The notes beneath the pieces were generated by a model. The model did no database searches. It was not told the DNA's origin and saw nothing but the letters and a program-made list of their open reading frames with translations. The position numbers were made by a program, and so were the translations under genes. Below are positions 33,303 to 45,378 of a DNA stretch of 64,000 bases, piece after piece. The stretch covers positions 46,412,409 through 46,476,408 of the forward strand of contig CM034547.1 in the NCBI GenBank assembly GCA_020055645.1, read 5' to 3'. Source of the stretch: Tomocerus qinae (taxonomy: Eukaryota > Arthropoda > Collembola > Entomobryomorpha > Tomoceridae). Position 1 is the first letter of the stretch; the number at the start of each line of letters is the position of its first letter.

Positions 33303-36300
33303 AATTTTTACAATATTGACCCAATTTAGTTATTTGATCGTTGTTAATACTTTTCACTTGCAAACTGATTATGTGACAATTCAATCTCTGACCAAACTGG
33401 ATAATGATAGTGTAAGTTTTGCATCGATTCCATTTATAGAAGTTATTCTAGTGCCTTTTGATGGGTTAAGGTAGTTACATTTCCGAATTAAAGTCAATGT
33501 CAAAAGAAAATATGGGGAAAATTTGCATAAGCCACGTACAGGATGATAAAGGCAGATGAGATGATGAGAGTCATTTTCTATACCATTGGCCGGAAGTAAA
33601 TAAAGGAAAAAATGTCATGAAAGGTGCAACATGTTGTCATTTTGTCTGAAGCAGGTAAATTCATTGTCATTTGGTAAATGAGGACTCATTCTCGGAATAA
33701 TTCTCTTTATACGATGATAGTTTATAAGTATACGTCTGGTATTATTACATCAATCATAGCATATAACCTGTTACGTATCATATTAGTCACCTAAATTAAC
33801 TCATCATCTCTAACAGAAAAACTTCGATACGCATTTGTAGTTACGTACGAAGTACCTATATTATTGACTATTGAATTGACTACACCACGCAATAGTTTCC
33901 GAATTGCCAACTACAAAGAGACTCGCAATGCTATATACACAGATGTAATAGAAACAAAGATAATTCAGGACCACACTAGTTCAGCTAAAGTATAATGTAA
34001 TCTTTATTGCGTTAGACCTGCAATACATTCTAAACTAACTGTTTATTTATGTGTACAGATCAAGGAAGGAAGTAAGTAATATACTATGCAGATTGAATAA
34101 AATGATCCATTTGAGCAGAACAATATCCGTTCTATCATTATAGACATGTAAATTATTATACATAATTGGTGACATTAAATACAATTTGTCTTTGTGTCGA
34201 TATTGGTTGCTGAACTAGAATTACCATCACAAGTCAGAAGCACGAATGTCAATCAAATATTGCATTAGCATATATTTTTATTGTGTCCTTTTGCTAAGCA
34301 CAATATACAATCGGTAAGTATTTTTGCATTAGCTATCGGGAATCTTGTAGTATCTAGCAATTCACCATAAAAGATAATTATTTGTTTTACCAAGTTTCAG
34401 GTACTAAAGATAGGATAATAAGAGTTTCTATTTCTACCTTCTATAGAATCTATGGAAGTTAAAATATTTTCATTACGATCCACGGTACAGAAATCATCCT
34501 ATTTTTTCTTATCAATAGTTCCCGTAACATCTTTAGTTTCTCTGTATAGTAATCGTTTTCAGCTTCATGTCATATTTACAGTAATAATTGCTTTCGAATT
34601 TCAAATCCCTCAGCCTTTATCATTAAATCAACTAATTGGTCTACGCATTGCATAACTTCATGTATAACTTATAGTCACAAATGCATATTGATTATGCATT
34701 GAAATATTATTAACGAGCATGTGTAGATGTATATGTTCCAATTGCCAGGCACAATAACAATGAGACCCAACTGAGACACAGACACACATGACACATCAAA
34801 CTGTATCAATCTATATACTTTATTATCCTGTATGTCATGTATATATATATCCTTATCCTCATGTTACATATTAATTCATTGTAGACCTTCATGAACAGAA
34901 TATTATAGCCAGCATAATATGACTTGTTTCATATATAGCGTAACTGATGTTAACATAATTAATAAAATACGACATTCTAAATTACTTCTATCTATTTCAG
35001 TATCTGTTTCTTTCGGGTAAACATTTTTCGCCAAGAGATTATTTTTCACTTTTCTGCATATTATGCGTGCTTCATTCGTTTTACAAAATTAAGATATCTT
35101 ACCTTTTTGCTTGTTAGAATAGGTTTTTTTTAGAAAATAATGACCAAAGTGCAATCATGAATTTTTTGCATGGCACCCTCTGACCAACGCAGCGTTACCT
35201 ATTGTATAGTAATTTCAGACACTGTCATTGCTATTTTTTATGGGAATAGGAAATGAATAATTATCGCATTGATTAAGGTGACAGTGATGGTTCACGTGAA
35301 GGAAAATGATGAATAGTTTTCTGCAACAAAGGCTGGAAAGGTGTGCAAGAATCAATAGACTAATTATATAATCATCTGAGTACAAATGTGGAACGACGGA
35401 CGATCATCATTATAACTATAAATATTCCACAGGGAATTCCTACATTTATTGTTGTGTTATTTAGCTAATCATGCAGCAGTCAAAGTCAAAAGTAGAAAAT
35501 CTAATGACTTAAATGTTGCATTCATGGACTATAGACATCAGACAGATAGGCTATACCAGAATTATAATTTACGACTTTATGAAGCATTGGTGCAGTGGTT
35601 ACGTACAGTAAGGCATAATAAAACCAGTAATTAGGGAGCGTAGGTAGTTCTGCCAGTGCGTACTATAAGCAGGTATTTGAATTAACATAATTATAATTCT
35701 TTCGACCATTCCATTAGGTCTTAAAAAAGTGTTAAGGACAGAGAAAAACATGTGCCAGCAATTATTGTATTTCAACACTACGTTTTGAGATTACTGATAT
35801 CATGTGGATTATTGTGGACGTTATGATTAAGCACTAATGTAGATGGGATGGGAGTATGGTAAACCCTTTCTCGTAAATAACCGAAACGTTGGTAAAGACC
35901 ATCTTTTGGATGAAATTCATGTAACACTTTAAAATTTTTATTTAAAAATGAATATCGATTATATAAATAGTTTTGTCAATGTTACTTTAGACTCACATGA
36001 AGCTATTTGACTAAAATTACACCAAAAGACATTACATGTGTTATAATACAAAGAGGCCCAATACACAATTTGAGTTGGCCGAAAGTATTTATACTATTAG
36101 TAAGCATATAAAACATGATACACAAAATAATTTGCCACTTTGCCAATACATTATAATATAATACATAGGAATACTTAAGAGAGTAATAAATAATACATAG
36201 GAATACTTAAGAGAGTAATAAATAAACAATAAACAAGGGAAAAACACGAGTAAAGCGAATTAAATAAAAAATGGACAACTATTCGTACATTTACACAATC

Positions 36301-36533
36301 ACAGAGCGTTAGCGAATTAAAAAAATACACATATAGTTACACAGATTCACAGGAGAGAATGAATGATCACGAAAATAACATAATGACTAAAATAGTAAAC
36401 CAAAAGGATATACATACATATTTAGAGCTGGTTTAGGTATTTGAGAAATGATTAGCCAACATTACAAGATCACTCCATTTTTCATACGTCACTTACAATT
36501 TGGAACATTTGGATTGCGAATTAATAAGACATT
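33303..36533. other. 3.2-kb gap between SPH and BRIP1
   Basis: AT-rich, with no supported gene. Short open frames (for example 34452-34655 and 35449-35634) lack homology. It contains a 32-bp direct tandem duplication at 36160-36223. The right part is the BRIP1 3' UTR, the left part the SPH promoter. Confidence 0.5.
36160..36223. repeat. 32-bp unit tandemly duplicated
   Basis: Two exact head-to-tail copies of a 32-bp unit that begins AATACATAGGAATACTTAAG (36160-36191 and 36192-36223), in the BRIP1 3' flank. Confidence 0.75.
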
Positions 36534-39500
36534 TTATAACATATAAATAGATTTTCTCAGTCGTTTGATTATACTCGAAGATTGTGAAGAAATGGTAATT
36601 GATGTATTGCAGTCATATTCATCAGTATCACCTTCATCATCACTTGGGCCGAATATTTCATTCTGAGAGGAATCTAAGTCCAATGTATCGAATCCATTGA
36701 TGTTAATATCTCCTTCATTAAGAATATCTCCCCCTTTACAACAGGGTTGCACTTTAGATGTTTTCTCAGTTTCAGTCATGGCTGCAGCGTTGGTGAAAAT
36801 TCCTGAAGAATTTACCACTACAATTTGTGTTTCCATTTCAGAAATCGCTATTTTCTGAGTATCGATTTTAGATGCCTGCTGTTGGGGTGAGGAGTATGTG
36901 TCAATGTGGTATTCGTTTAGATGAGGGGCTCGTGGAACTTTAGGACTTAAAACGTCTTCGATTTTTGATTCATCAATTAAATCCATTTTGGAAGTCTTTA
37001 GGTGCTGATCGGATGTAGGCATGTCATGTGTATCTGCTTTACCCTTGACAAACTTCTTCAACTCAGTTTCGAACTTAGCGAATTGGAGACAAAATTTCAA
37101 GTCACGTCTGACCCATTCTGACAACTGCTTCACATTCTGATTTGATGTCATTCTGTCTTCTAACAAAATAATACTCCCCCAATCATTTTTATGCCGGACA
37201 CAGCGTCCAAATGCTTGGTTCATAGCTCGAAATGCTTGAGTTGAATACCATTCCCTTCCTGATAACACACGTCTGTTGCTAGTTTTGTTAATAGTGTCAT
37301 TATAAGTCATCTTCAAATGAATGTTTGCATTTCCGGGATTGCTGAATGGAATTCCAACAGTTAAAACAGCACGGGCCTGATTATCTTTGAAATCTATACC
37401 TTCGCTGACTTTTCCACGAAACACTGCAAAGAGAATGCATCCGCCAAAAGATTTATCGTCTATGCTGGTTTGATAATCCTTCATGTATTTTTTAAACTCA
37501 TCCTTGCTCATTTTAGAATCCTCAAAGTAAACTTTCTTAAGAGACCTTAATTGCTGCATCATTGACCAATTCTGGGGAAATTTTTCCCAGCGTAACTTGA
37601 GTTGTTCCAACCAACTGTAGGACGGGAAAAATATCAATACTCCATGTGGCACTATTTTGCACACATTTAAAATTACCCTGCCTAATTCATCTTGTCTGTC
37701 AAGAAATTGTTGCCCACCTTTATTGAAGGATAATGGTACATTTTCAGGGCCGTATTGGGTGACAGTAGACAACACCTGAGTGGATTCTATAACATGAGGA
37801 GCTGATAATTGAATTGCAAACGGAGTGTTTAGTTCCGATTCAAAAGATGCCAATGGGAAAAGAGTTCCAGATGTGACGATAACAGAATGGGCACTATTTT
37901 TCAACGGCTTAAATGCTATAGCAGGATTCAGGCAAATAATGTGAAACTCATTGTTGAAAGTGATCGTCTTGCATGTGCCAATGTTAACTTTCTTCAGAAC
38001 AATTGCTTTATAATCTTCAGTGAGTACTTCGTCATGGCTAAATATTATTTTGAGTGTCTCTGCTATATTTTTAACGTACCGAATTATTGCTAAGCTGAAT
38101 TTAAACTTAATTTTTTGGTTGTCATTACTCTTAGCTGTACTACTCCAGGTCCAAGCAGAAGAATTTGGATTCGGTAAGCTCGCTGTTGCAGGGTTTTGGC
38201 TATTCAGTGTTTCATCGGGGATCATCAGGCTGCTGTCGTCTAGTAAAGATGATTCTGGTGATTTTTCGTCATTTAGTTTTCCCAGTACAGCTTGCTCTAA
38301 TTTCCCACAATTTACGACAATATCGCGGATATTACCAACACCGATACCCAATTCGTTTAACTCGTTTACAATTTCCTCTTGCGTAAACTGTTTATAGCCT
38401 TCTTGTCTCATCTTCAGATTAAAAACTATATTTTCAGAGTGTGCATCAATCCATTTGCTGAATCGTGTGAACAAAGTCAGAAATTCGTCTAATATTGGCG
38501 AAATTGTGGGTGGTATTGATGAAGTCTCTTCTCCGTTTTTCAGAGCTTCTTTGAAGGCTGGAATCACAGTTTTGTCGATATAATTTTGTGTTATAGTAAG
38601 CGAAGAAACATCGCGGCATAAATCTTCTATATTGTGAGCTTCGTCAAAAACAAGGACACTGTTAATTAAATTTATTTTAGATTTTCCTCGTATACCAGGA
38701 TGAAGCAGGTAATTATAGGTGCAAAATACTATGTCTGCAGTTTCATGTAAAATTTTTGCTCCGTAGTAAGCACAGCCGCAATTTCTTCTACTATACGCTT
38801 TCAGTTCTTCTATATCCCAAGAAGTTTGGGCTGTCTCATGTGATTTGGTAAACATTTCATAAATAGGAATGTTTGCACCTTTAGTTCCTCCGTTATAATA
38901 TTCACATTCCTTTAATGTTTTTCTATTACTCAAAGTATTTCTTGAATAATTTTGGCGCAACTTTTGGCACTCATCGTCAACTGAAAAATTCGGTTGAGTA
39001 ATGTCCGAATTGGTGCAATAAGTACTTCTACCAGCTAATACCGTCATTTTTACTCCGCTGTAGGCGGTAGATTTCAGTTCTTTAACAACTTGATCTACTT
39101 GGGAAATGGTCCGGGTCGAATAATAAATCACCGGTACACTACTGCGTTTATAGTTACTTCTAATACAGAATCGGCATAATTGATTCTCATCCCTTTGACA
39201 ATCAGGTACTAATTTTTGTTGCCTAACTTCAGTTTTTGTCCTTTTTGGACTGCCTGAATCAGAGTCTGGATTATCGTCAGGAAGTTTTTCTTCAACTTGA
39301 ACATATTCATAAGAGTACCGTTCGAGCACTACATATCCAGTTTCAAGACATTTCTGGGTTATGATAAATTCTTTTGGATCTCCTTGCATGAAACCACAGG
39401 TACAACCAGCTTGCAAAGTGGCATTGTCAATAGTTTGTCCCCAATCTTTTTTATGCTTACATTTTGCTTGCCAAGCCAAAAGAGCACATAAGATAGCTAG

Positions 39501-39764
39501 TGTTTTTCCCGTCCCGGTAGGACTTTCTAGCAAACAATTTTCACTTTTTTTAACACCGTCGATCATGCAGCCCATCAGCAGCTCTTGACTTTTATATGCA
39601 CTTTTGGGAAACTTTATCCGAACTCCTCCCATAATGTAGTCATTGTAGTCTGTATGATTTTGCTTTTCGGTATTACAGATGCAATTCATAACTTGTGTCC
39701 ACTTTTCTTCGTCATCGAAAGTAGAATCTTGGTCGGAATCAATACATTTCTGACTAGCCTCCAT
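36534..39764 (-). CDS. BRIP1: BRIP1/FANCJ-type Fe-S DEAH DNA helicase, single exon
   Basis: One uninterrupted frame of 1,076 residues from the first ATG (39764). The frame runs 8 codons further upstream, but without an ATG. It is a superfamily 2 XPD-like 5'-3' helicase of the Fanconi anaemia/interstrand-crosslink and G-quadruplex repair pathway. Visible motifs: motif I ESPTGTGKT (about 80-88); an NLS-like PKRTK (about 173); four Fe-S ligand cysteines in the insert at about 250 (RSTYC), 266 (DEC), 287 (KEC) and 329/331 (CGC); DEAH box VFDEAHNIED (372-381); motif V RGKVSEGIDF (about 783); motif VI QAFGRCVRH (about 850-858). The last about 200 residues are disordered and acidic, as in FANCJ, where BRCA1 and MLH1 bind in vertebrates. 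RTEL1 or DDX11 are alternatives, but the long spacer before the Fe-S insert and the overall order fit BRIP1 best. It is the only long intronless gene among multi-exon neighbours. Confidence 0.9.
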   Translation of the reverse strand: MEASQKCIDSDQDSTFDDEEKWTQVMNCICNTEKQNHTDYNDYIMGGVRIKFPKSAYKSQELLMGCMIDGVKKSENCLLESPTGTGKTLAILCALLAWQAKCKHKKDWGQTIDNATLQAGCTCGFMQGDPKEFIITQKCLETGYVVLERYSYEYVQVEEKLPDDNPDSDSGSPKRTKTEVRQQKLVPDCQRDENQLCRFCIRSNYKRSSVPVIYYSTRTISQVDQVVKELKSTAYSGVKMTVLAGRSTYCTNSDITQPNFSVDDECQKLRQNYSRNTLSNRKTLKECEYYNGGTKGANIPIYEMFTKSHETAQTSWDIEELKAYSRRNCGCAYYGAKILHETADIVFCTYNYLLHPGIRGKSKINLINSVLVFDEAHNIEDLCRDVSSLTITQNYIDKTVIPAFKEALKNGEETSSIPPTISPILDEFLTLFTRFSKWIDAHSENIVFNLKMRQEGYKQFTQEEIVNELNELGIGVGNIRDIVVNCGKLEQAVLGKLNDEKSPESSLLDDSSLMIPDETLNSQNPATASLPNPNSSAWTWSSTAKSNDNQKIKFKFSLAIIRYVKNIAETLKIIFSHDEVLTEDYKAIVLKKVNIGTCKTITFNNEFHIICLNPAIAFKPLKNSAHSVIVTSGTLFPLASFESELNTPFAIQLSAPHVIESTQVLSTVTQYGPENVPLSFNKGGQQFLDRQDELGRVILNVCKIVPHGVLIFFPSYSWLEQLKLRWEKFPQNWSMMQQLRSLKKVYFEDSKMSKDEFKKYMKDYQTSIDDKSFGGCILFAVFRGKVSEGIDFKDNQARAVLTVGIPFSNPGNANIHLKMTYNDTINKTSNRRVLSGREWYSTQAFRAMNQAFGRCVRHKNDWGSIILLEDRMTSNQNVKQLSEWVRRDLKFCLQFAKFETELKKFVKGKADTHDMPTSDQHLKTSKMDLIDESKIEDVLSPKVPRAPHLNEYHIDTYSSPQQQASKIDTQKIAISEMETQIVVVNSSGIFTNAAAMTETEKTSKVQPCCKGGDILNEGDININGFDTLDLDSSQNEIFGPSDDEGDTDEYDCNTSITISSQSSSIIKRLRKSIYML

Positions 39765-41723
39765 TGGCACGGAATTCTTAGAAAACAAAACTTTGTTAAT
39801 TGCTTCTTACAGTTTACTGATTTTAGATCTTTTTTGTGAGCCACGGGATAGATTATCAGATTGCGAAAGGAAAGCTCCGGATATTCTGTAAGCGTAGGTC
39901 AAATAATGAATAAGAATATAGGTTTTTGTTGGTGTATTAACATGTCTAGTTTTCAAATATCAAATTGAATTATTAAGGAAGATTTACCCACAATGATATT
40001 AATTACAAGAATTACGATTTCCAGCACTTATTCAATATTCAACGATCAGAGATGTCAAATGATTCCATTGCTGTTAATCTGCTATTCTACTACGACACGA
40101 TCGGCGATCACGACCTAAACGCGAAAAAATGAAACAATAGATAATAATAATGTACCTAGACTTTTCTCACAAATCTTTAGGGAAATATCATACTATGTAT
40201 GTACAGAAAATGAACGAATACGTCAATTACTATGAGATGCAAGTTTTCTTCTAAAAAACTGAGAATGGAGAATGAAAGTGTTTCTTACTTTTAAATCTGT
40301 TTTATCTGATTTACACTTTGGGACTTCGTAGTTTTTTAACAGTCTTTATCATCCCCAGGAAGCAATTTGTTAGGCTTGATTTGGGAAAAAACTGGACTGG
40401 CTGGACAGAAGACTGGACAAGGGCTACACCGACCGGATTCCGGAAGACGAACAGCAGTTCGTGAACAAAGATTTAAATTTGAATCTGCTGTTGTCCAATA
40501 AAAACAAACCCGAGCAGGAGATAGTCAAATGGTATACTACAAGACTTCCGTTCCGTTGGACGTCAACGTCACCATTGTCCTCCCTCACGCGCGCTGCGGA
40601 TCGAAATCAAACGAGATGACATTGTGGTGTTGGCCGGAATGGAAATTGAAATGGAACCGAACCGAAATTTATGTACCTAAGGAGGAATGATTATAATGAT
40701 AGGACGAAGACTCTAGGAAAGATTCTTGCTGCAACGAGAGTATAGTATTCTATCTATGTACGAGAGGCCAAAGCTTCCTGGAGAAATGATGTGAGCATAG
40801 GAGATTTGATGAGATAGATTTCGCTGGAATTTACTTCCTTCCGTCTCCTCATACAGGAATATTTAAATGTACATGGAGATTGGTATTGGAACGCATAAGG
40901 ACGAAGAGCCGAAACGAGAAGAGGTGTCTACATTCTTACATAACATTATGATAGACATTTTATAGGATACATACACGATACGATTTACACGAAGCAGCCA
41001 AATTATATCCCTGCGACATCCTACATCGGACTCCTCTTGATCAGAAAGTCGGAATCGGTATCTCCGGAATTCCAGGCTACTGCTGTTGGCTGTTCACTAA
41101 AAAGGGTATTTAAGTTCACACCGTTTTCCAATTTATTTGTAGTTACATTACCATTCCTTGGCTGTAAAGTAACAACGTTATGTAAACTACTATTCACCTT
41201 TACACATATGTACACATATGATGATTTTCATTCATTATTGTAAATTCTAATTGTGAGGTTTAGTTTTGCAAGTCAAACATTCAAAAGTACCTATAGGAAA
41301 ACATTGAATTAAATTATTAATCATTAACTATCAATTCTGTAGGTATGTTTCTTTAATAACCTATCTAAATTTAATAAATTGGTGAAAATCATAAATTGAT
41401 ATTAATATTGTCCTTAAAGTAATTTAAGGTCCAAAATACGCAAATATCAATGTATTATGTATGTAGCGGCAAGCTCAACTAAAATTCTCATAAAAGTATA
41501 ACACTATTTCGACATAGAAACAGTTACCGGCCCCGGTAGATTACATTTACTGGATTATGGACTTAGTGGAAGATTAAGTGTGCCGGACCATTGGCAATAA
41601 TTTTTTTTTTGAAAAACTATAGGGGGATCCGTCTTAACATCTTAAGAAGACCGGCAGTTGGGAAAGGAGCTATATAAAAACTTTTCCTGGAGAGGGTTGT
41701 TCCAACTGAGTACTCTGATACCA
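39765..41723. promoter_or_regulatory. Divergent gap BRIP1 / zinc-finger gene, with a CpG-richer core
   Basis: About 2 kb. The stretch near 40370-40930 is richer in G+C and CpG than its surroundings, as expected for a housekeeping-type promoter or 5' exon. It also holds an 80-codon open frame without ATG (40380-40619, plus) followed by no known homology. A 5' leader exon for the zinc-finger gene may lie here. Confidence 0.4.
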
Positions 41724-42679
41724 ATGAATATGCATCAATGTACTTACTGCTCGGAGTCGTTTTTCAGTGGATATTCTCTGGTTGCTCATATGAGAATCCA
41801 TAATAAAGGAAAAGTAGAGACTCATAATGGCAGCCACGCATTTCCTGGATTTCCTCCCCCTGGATCAAACTCTCAAGTTATGGATTACAGCTGGCCACAA
41901 AACAACTGGTAAATAAATATGATTTATTATTATGTACCCCTTAAAAACGTACCTATAAGGCTGAGAAACTAAGGAATTTAAAGGTGAAGAGCAGTAAACG
42001 TGTATACCGGTTTTATGTCGGCGAAATGAAATAATATTTACAAAAGGGATTTAATAACTCTTTTGTGTATAGAATTAATGCTATATTTAATAGTTAATTA
42101 TGTATTGTGTACAAACTATTGTTCCATTGATTTGATTTTGACTTCGTTTTTAGGCAATGGAACAGCAGCTCTAGCTCCACCCAACAAAGCAGCCAAAGTC
42201 AAAATGTGGGATCGTCGTCTTCATCCTCATCATCATCTAAAGTTACCTTTGAAGAACCAAAAGACATAAACAATATTAGTCGTCGCGAGGATAGTAACAG
42301 TAGCGGTAGTGCAAGTAGTGATTCCCAGAAAAGGAAATTATACGAATGCCAGAACTGCAAAAAGGTATTTAGGTCGTATCCAGGCCTGAGGTATCACAGA
42401 AATAGTCAGCACACTCAAGATGGACCATATAAATGTAATTTTTGTGAAAAACGATTTTGTCAAAAGAGTCATTTAAGTAGGCATGAAACTTTGCACACGG
42501 GTGAGAAACAATATGCTTGCAGCTATTGTGACAAAATGTTTCGCATTAAGGGAAACTTGCAAATTCATTTGCGAATTCATACGGGTGAGAAGCCATATTC
42601 TTGCAAGTCTTGCGGGAAAAAATTTACTCAGCAGCAGAGTGCGAAATCTCACGAAAGGCTTCATTCTAAATACAAATAA
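41724..42679 (+). CDS. C2H2 zinc-finger protein with five fingers
   Basis: Two exons (41724-41908, 42154-42679) give 236 residues. Finger 1 ([14 protein letters not shown]) lies almost at the N terminus and is separated by a proline/serine-rich linker with a nine-serine run from fingers 2-5, a tight array at the C terminus. Three of these have HTGEK-type or near linkers ([27 protein letters not shown]). Arrays of this type bind DNA, so a nuclear transcription factor is likely. The first ATG in frame is 41724; the frame is open upstream to 41646 with a possible acceptor at 41656-41657, so an additional 5' coding exon cannot be excluded. The orthologue is not recognisable by eye. Confidence 0.85.
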
Positions 42680-45378
42680 GTTAGCAAAATGTAACATGAA
42701 TGACTGTATGTAGTTCTGTATAAGGTAAACCTTCGACTGCAGAGCCGTAAAACTGAAATTGAAAAGGGCAGACTTAATATGACGATAGAATTTTTGAAGA
42801 AAAATAGTTTTGTCACATAAAAATAGCAAATAGCTTCAATAAGGCATTTAGATATGCCTAGTTATAGATAGAAAGATAGGGGTCATGAATATAGTATAGG
42901 AATTTACGCATAATATTATATTAATGGTGGTATTTGACATGTAAGCTTTATTGTTTGTTATTCTAATCCTAGATCTGCCATGAAACAAAGATATTAGACT
43001 TTTTAGGTTGTGTGTGTAAATACAACAATGCATAGCATAATGTATCTTATCGTTTACACCTTTTCTCCGAAAAACATCTGGTAATGGTGACATTATCTAA
43101 TTGTAGAGTCTTCACTATCGTTTTATGTAAAACTATATTATATTGTTTTAATCATTTTAGATGCATTTTATGCCATAGGTGTAATATTCCTAAGAAAAAA
43201 CTAAAATATAGCTACATTGCGTAGTAGAACATAAAAGATTGCTGTACTTCAGCTTTGCTATTGAGGAGTAATTAGTACACACACAGTCAGTACGGTACTT
43301 CTATAAATGGCTACTGAAATGAATATAGACTTGAATTAAATATACCCGTAAAAGGAACTAGTTATGTACGTGTAATAATTATTATATGATAATAGACTAT
43401 GTAGTGCTAAGAAACTATCATATTAACCCAAAGAAATGGTAAGGTAGTATGGAAGGGATAAGTTGATAATCGCATTTTGCAAAGAACTGAAAAAGTATTT
43501 GTTCAATCAAGGCATTCCTGAAAGTAGTCGTCTTATTTTAGACATGATTTGTTTTATGTATTTTGAAAATACGTAAATATTTCTCCATGTACAAATTACA
43601 ATAGAATTTAGTGATCTAGCATAGAAAATAGTCAATAGAAAAGAACCGAATCTGAATAATGTTGTGACATGTCGTAGTAATTATATTAAGGTGTGGGTCT
43701 GTAGAAATGTACATGGATGCATTCTACGATGACTTGACAATGACGCAGCTGCCACACAAAGTAGTCAAACTGTCAATCTTCCATGTTAATCTTAAAGGTA
43801 ATGCATATGTATGGTGACTATAATTAATGATAAAATACCTCATTGTCAGTTTAAGTTGTAAACTTAACTACATTCTTTAGATCTTTATTATAAGAAAAGC
43901 TGTAAACAATCTGAGAAGTTGCTTTCGTGAAATAAAATTATGCAAACGAAAATAATATGCGTCAATAATTAAGTAATTGCAATTAATTGTATTCACTCAA
44001 GTCTCATAGCATTTACACAGTTCTAAACGGAAAGAGTTTGACAATCGGTTTTTACTAACTACAACATCCATTTCTCAAATAATAATGTCATATCCATTAA
44101 GAGTATATATTACTTAAAAGTAGGTATTATGGAGTACGCAAGAAAGTCAAAATGTACGTATCCAAAGTTTTCCCGAGAATAGATTAAGTTGATAACAGAA
44201 ATACATGAATTGACTGGCCGTTAGTAATAATGTGGGATTTTCCATGCTTTTAGTATATACGTTGACTATGTAAAGTCCACCGCATTGACTGTTTTGAATT
44301 TATATTATAATAGAATAACACTCAGCTACTCAGTTATTAAGTTCCAATAGATAGATATGTATTAATATTTTGTGAAAGTATGGCTCATATCAAGTCCTCA
44401 TCTTATGTACTAGCACATATTCTAAATACTTGGAAATTGACGGCTAGAATATAATGGACTATTAATAGTAAGAAAGGTAGAGACAAAAAAGCCCTTTAAG
44501 CTACCCTGCTGCCTCCTTTTTAGTATGTACCTGATGTATATAAATATTTTTGAACTTTTATAATAATTATTGCTGAGATATTCTGAAAACAACAGTGAGT
44601 CACAAAAAATTTGGGAATTGTTTGTAAGCTTACACAAATGTACTGTACTACATAATTATAACTTGTAACATTTAGGATAATTAGGTGAGTCAGTGATATT
44701 TCAGCGGAGCTGAAGACGTATATATGTATGTGTGGGGCAATATTATTAGTACTGACAAAGACACATTTATCATTATCATAGGGCACAGCAAATCATAGAT
44801 ACTCAATTGACAAATCATCCAGGTTTATTCCAGTATAGACTTCAAGGTTTATATCTTGCTTCACAAAGGAGAAAAACAGTAATCTTTCGCATCATTTACT
44901 TTTAAGGTGAGTCATTTTGACCCAAACTGTCATTAATTATCCATTACAACTTTTAGTTAATTGCCTATTATTGTGCATCGTAATGCTAACATAACTACTT
45001 GTATTATTTCCATATTGCACTAACATCATTTTCTTGTAAATCTAGATACATGAACATTTAGAAGTGAGCGTTCCATTTGTAGCTAATTGTACTAATATTT
45101 AAACCTAACTAGATTTTGTATCTTTACAGGAAAATATTTTCGTCATCTCTCTTTGACAGTTGTCCCTGCAGCACACAACGGTGATTTTAAAATTTAATCT
45201 ACCCTAGGATTGACATTTGTGTTCGGTATGAACAATTTAAATTGTAAATCTTTAAATAAGTAACATTAATATTGATATTGACTTGTATTTAACGGATTTA
45301 TTAAACTAAAAATAGGATTTTAACGTTTATACTTCCTTACGTGTGTAGGTTTACAAAATCCAGTCATTTTGTTCAACA
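42680..45378. other. 2.7-kb gap between the zinc-finger and beta-helix genes
   Basis: AT-rich; no supported gene on either strand. Begins with the 3' UTR of the zinc-finger gene. Small open frames (for example 44520-44786, minus) show no homology. Confidence 0.5.

Noticed and set aside
37887..38397. Plus-strand open frames opposite BRIP1
   Set aside because: They mirror the long minus-strand coding frame and have no homology of their own.
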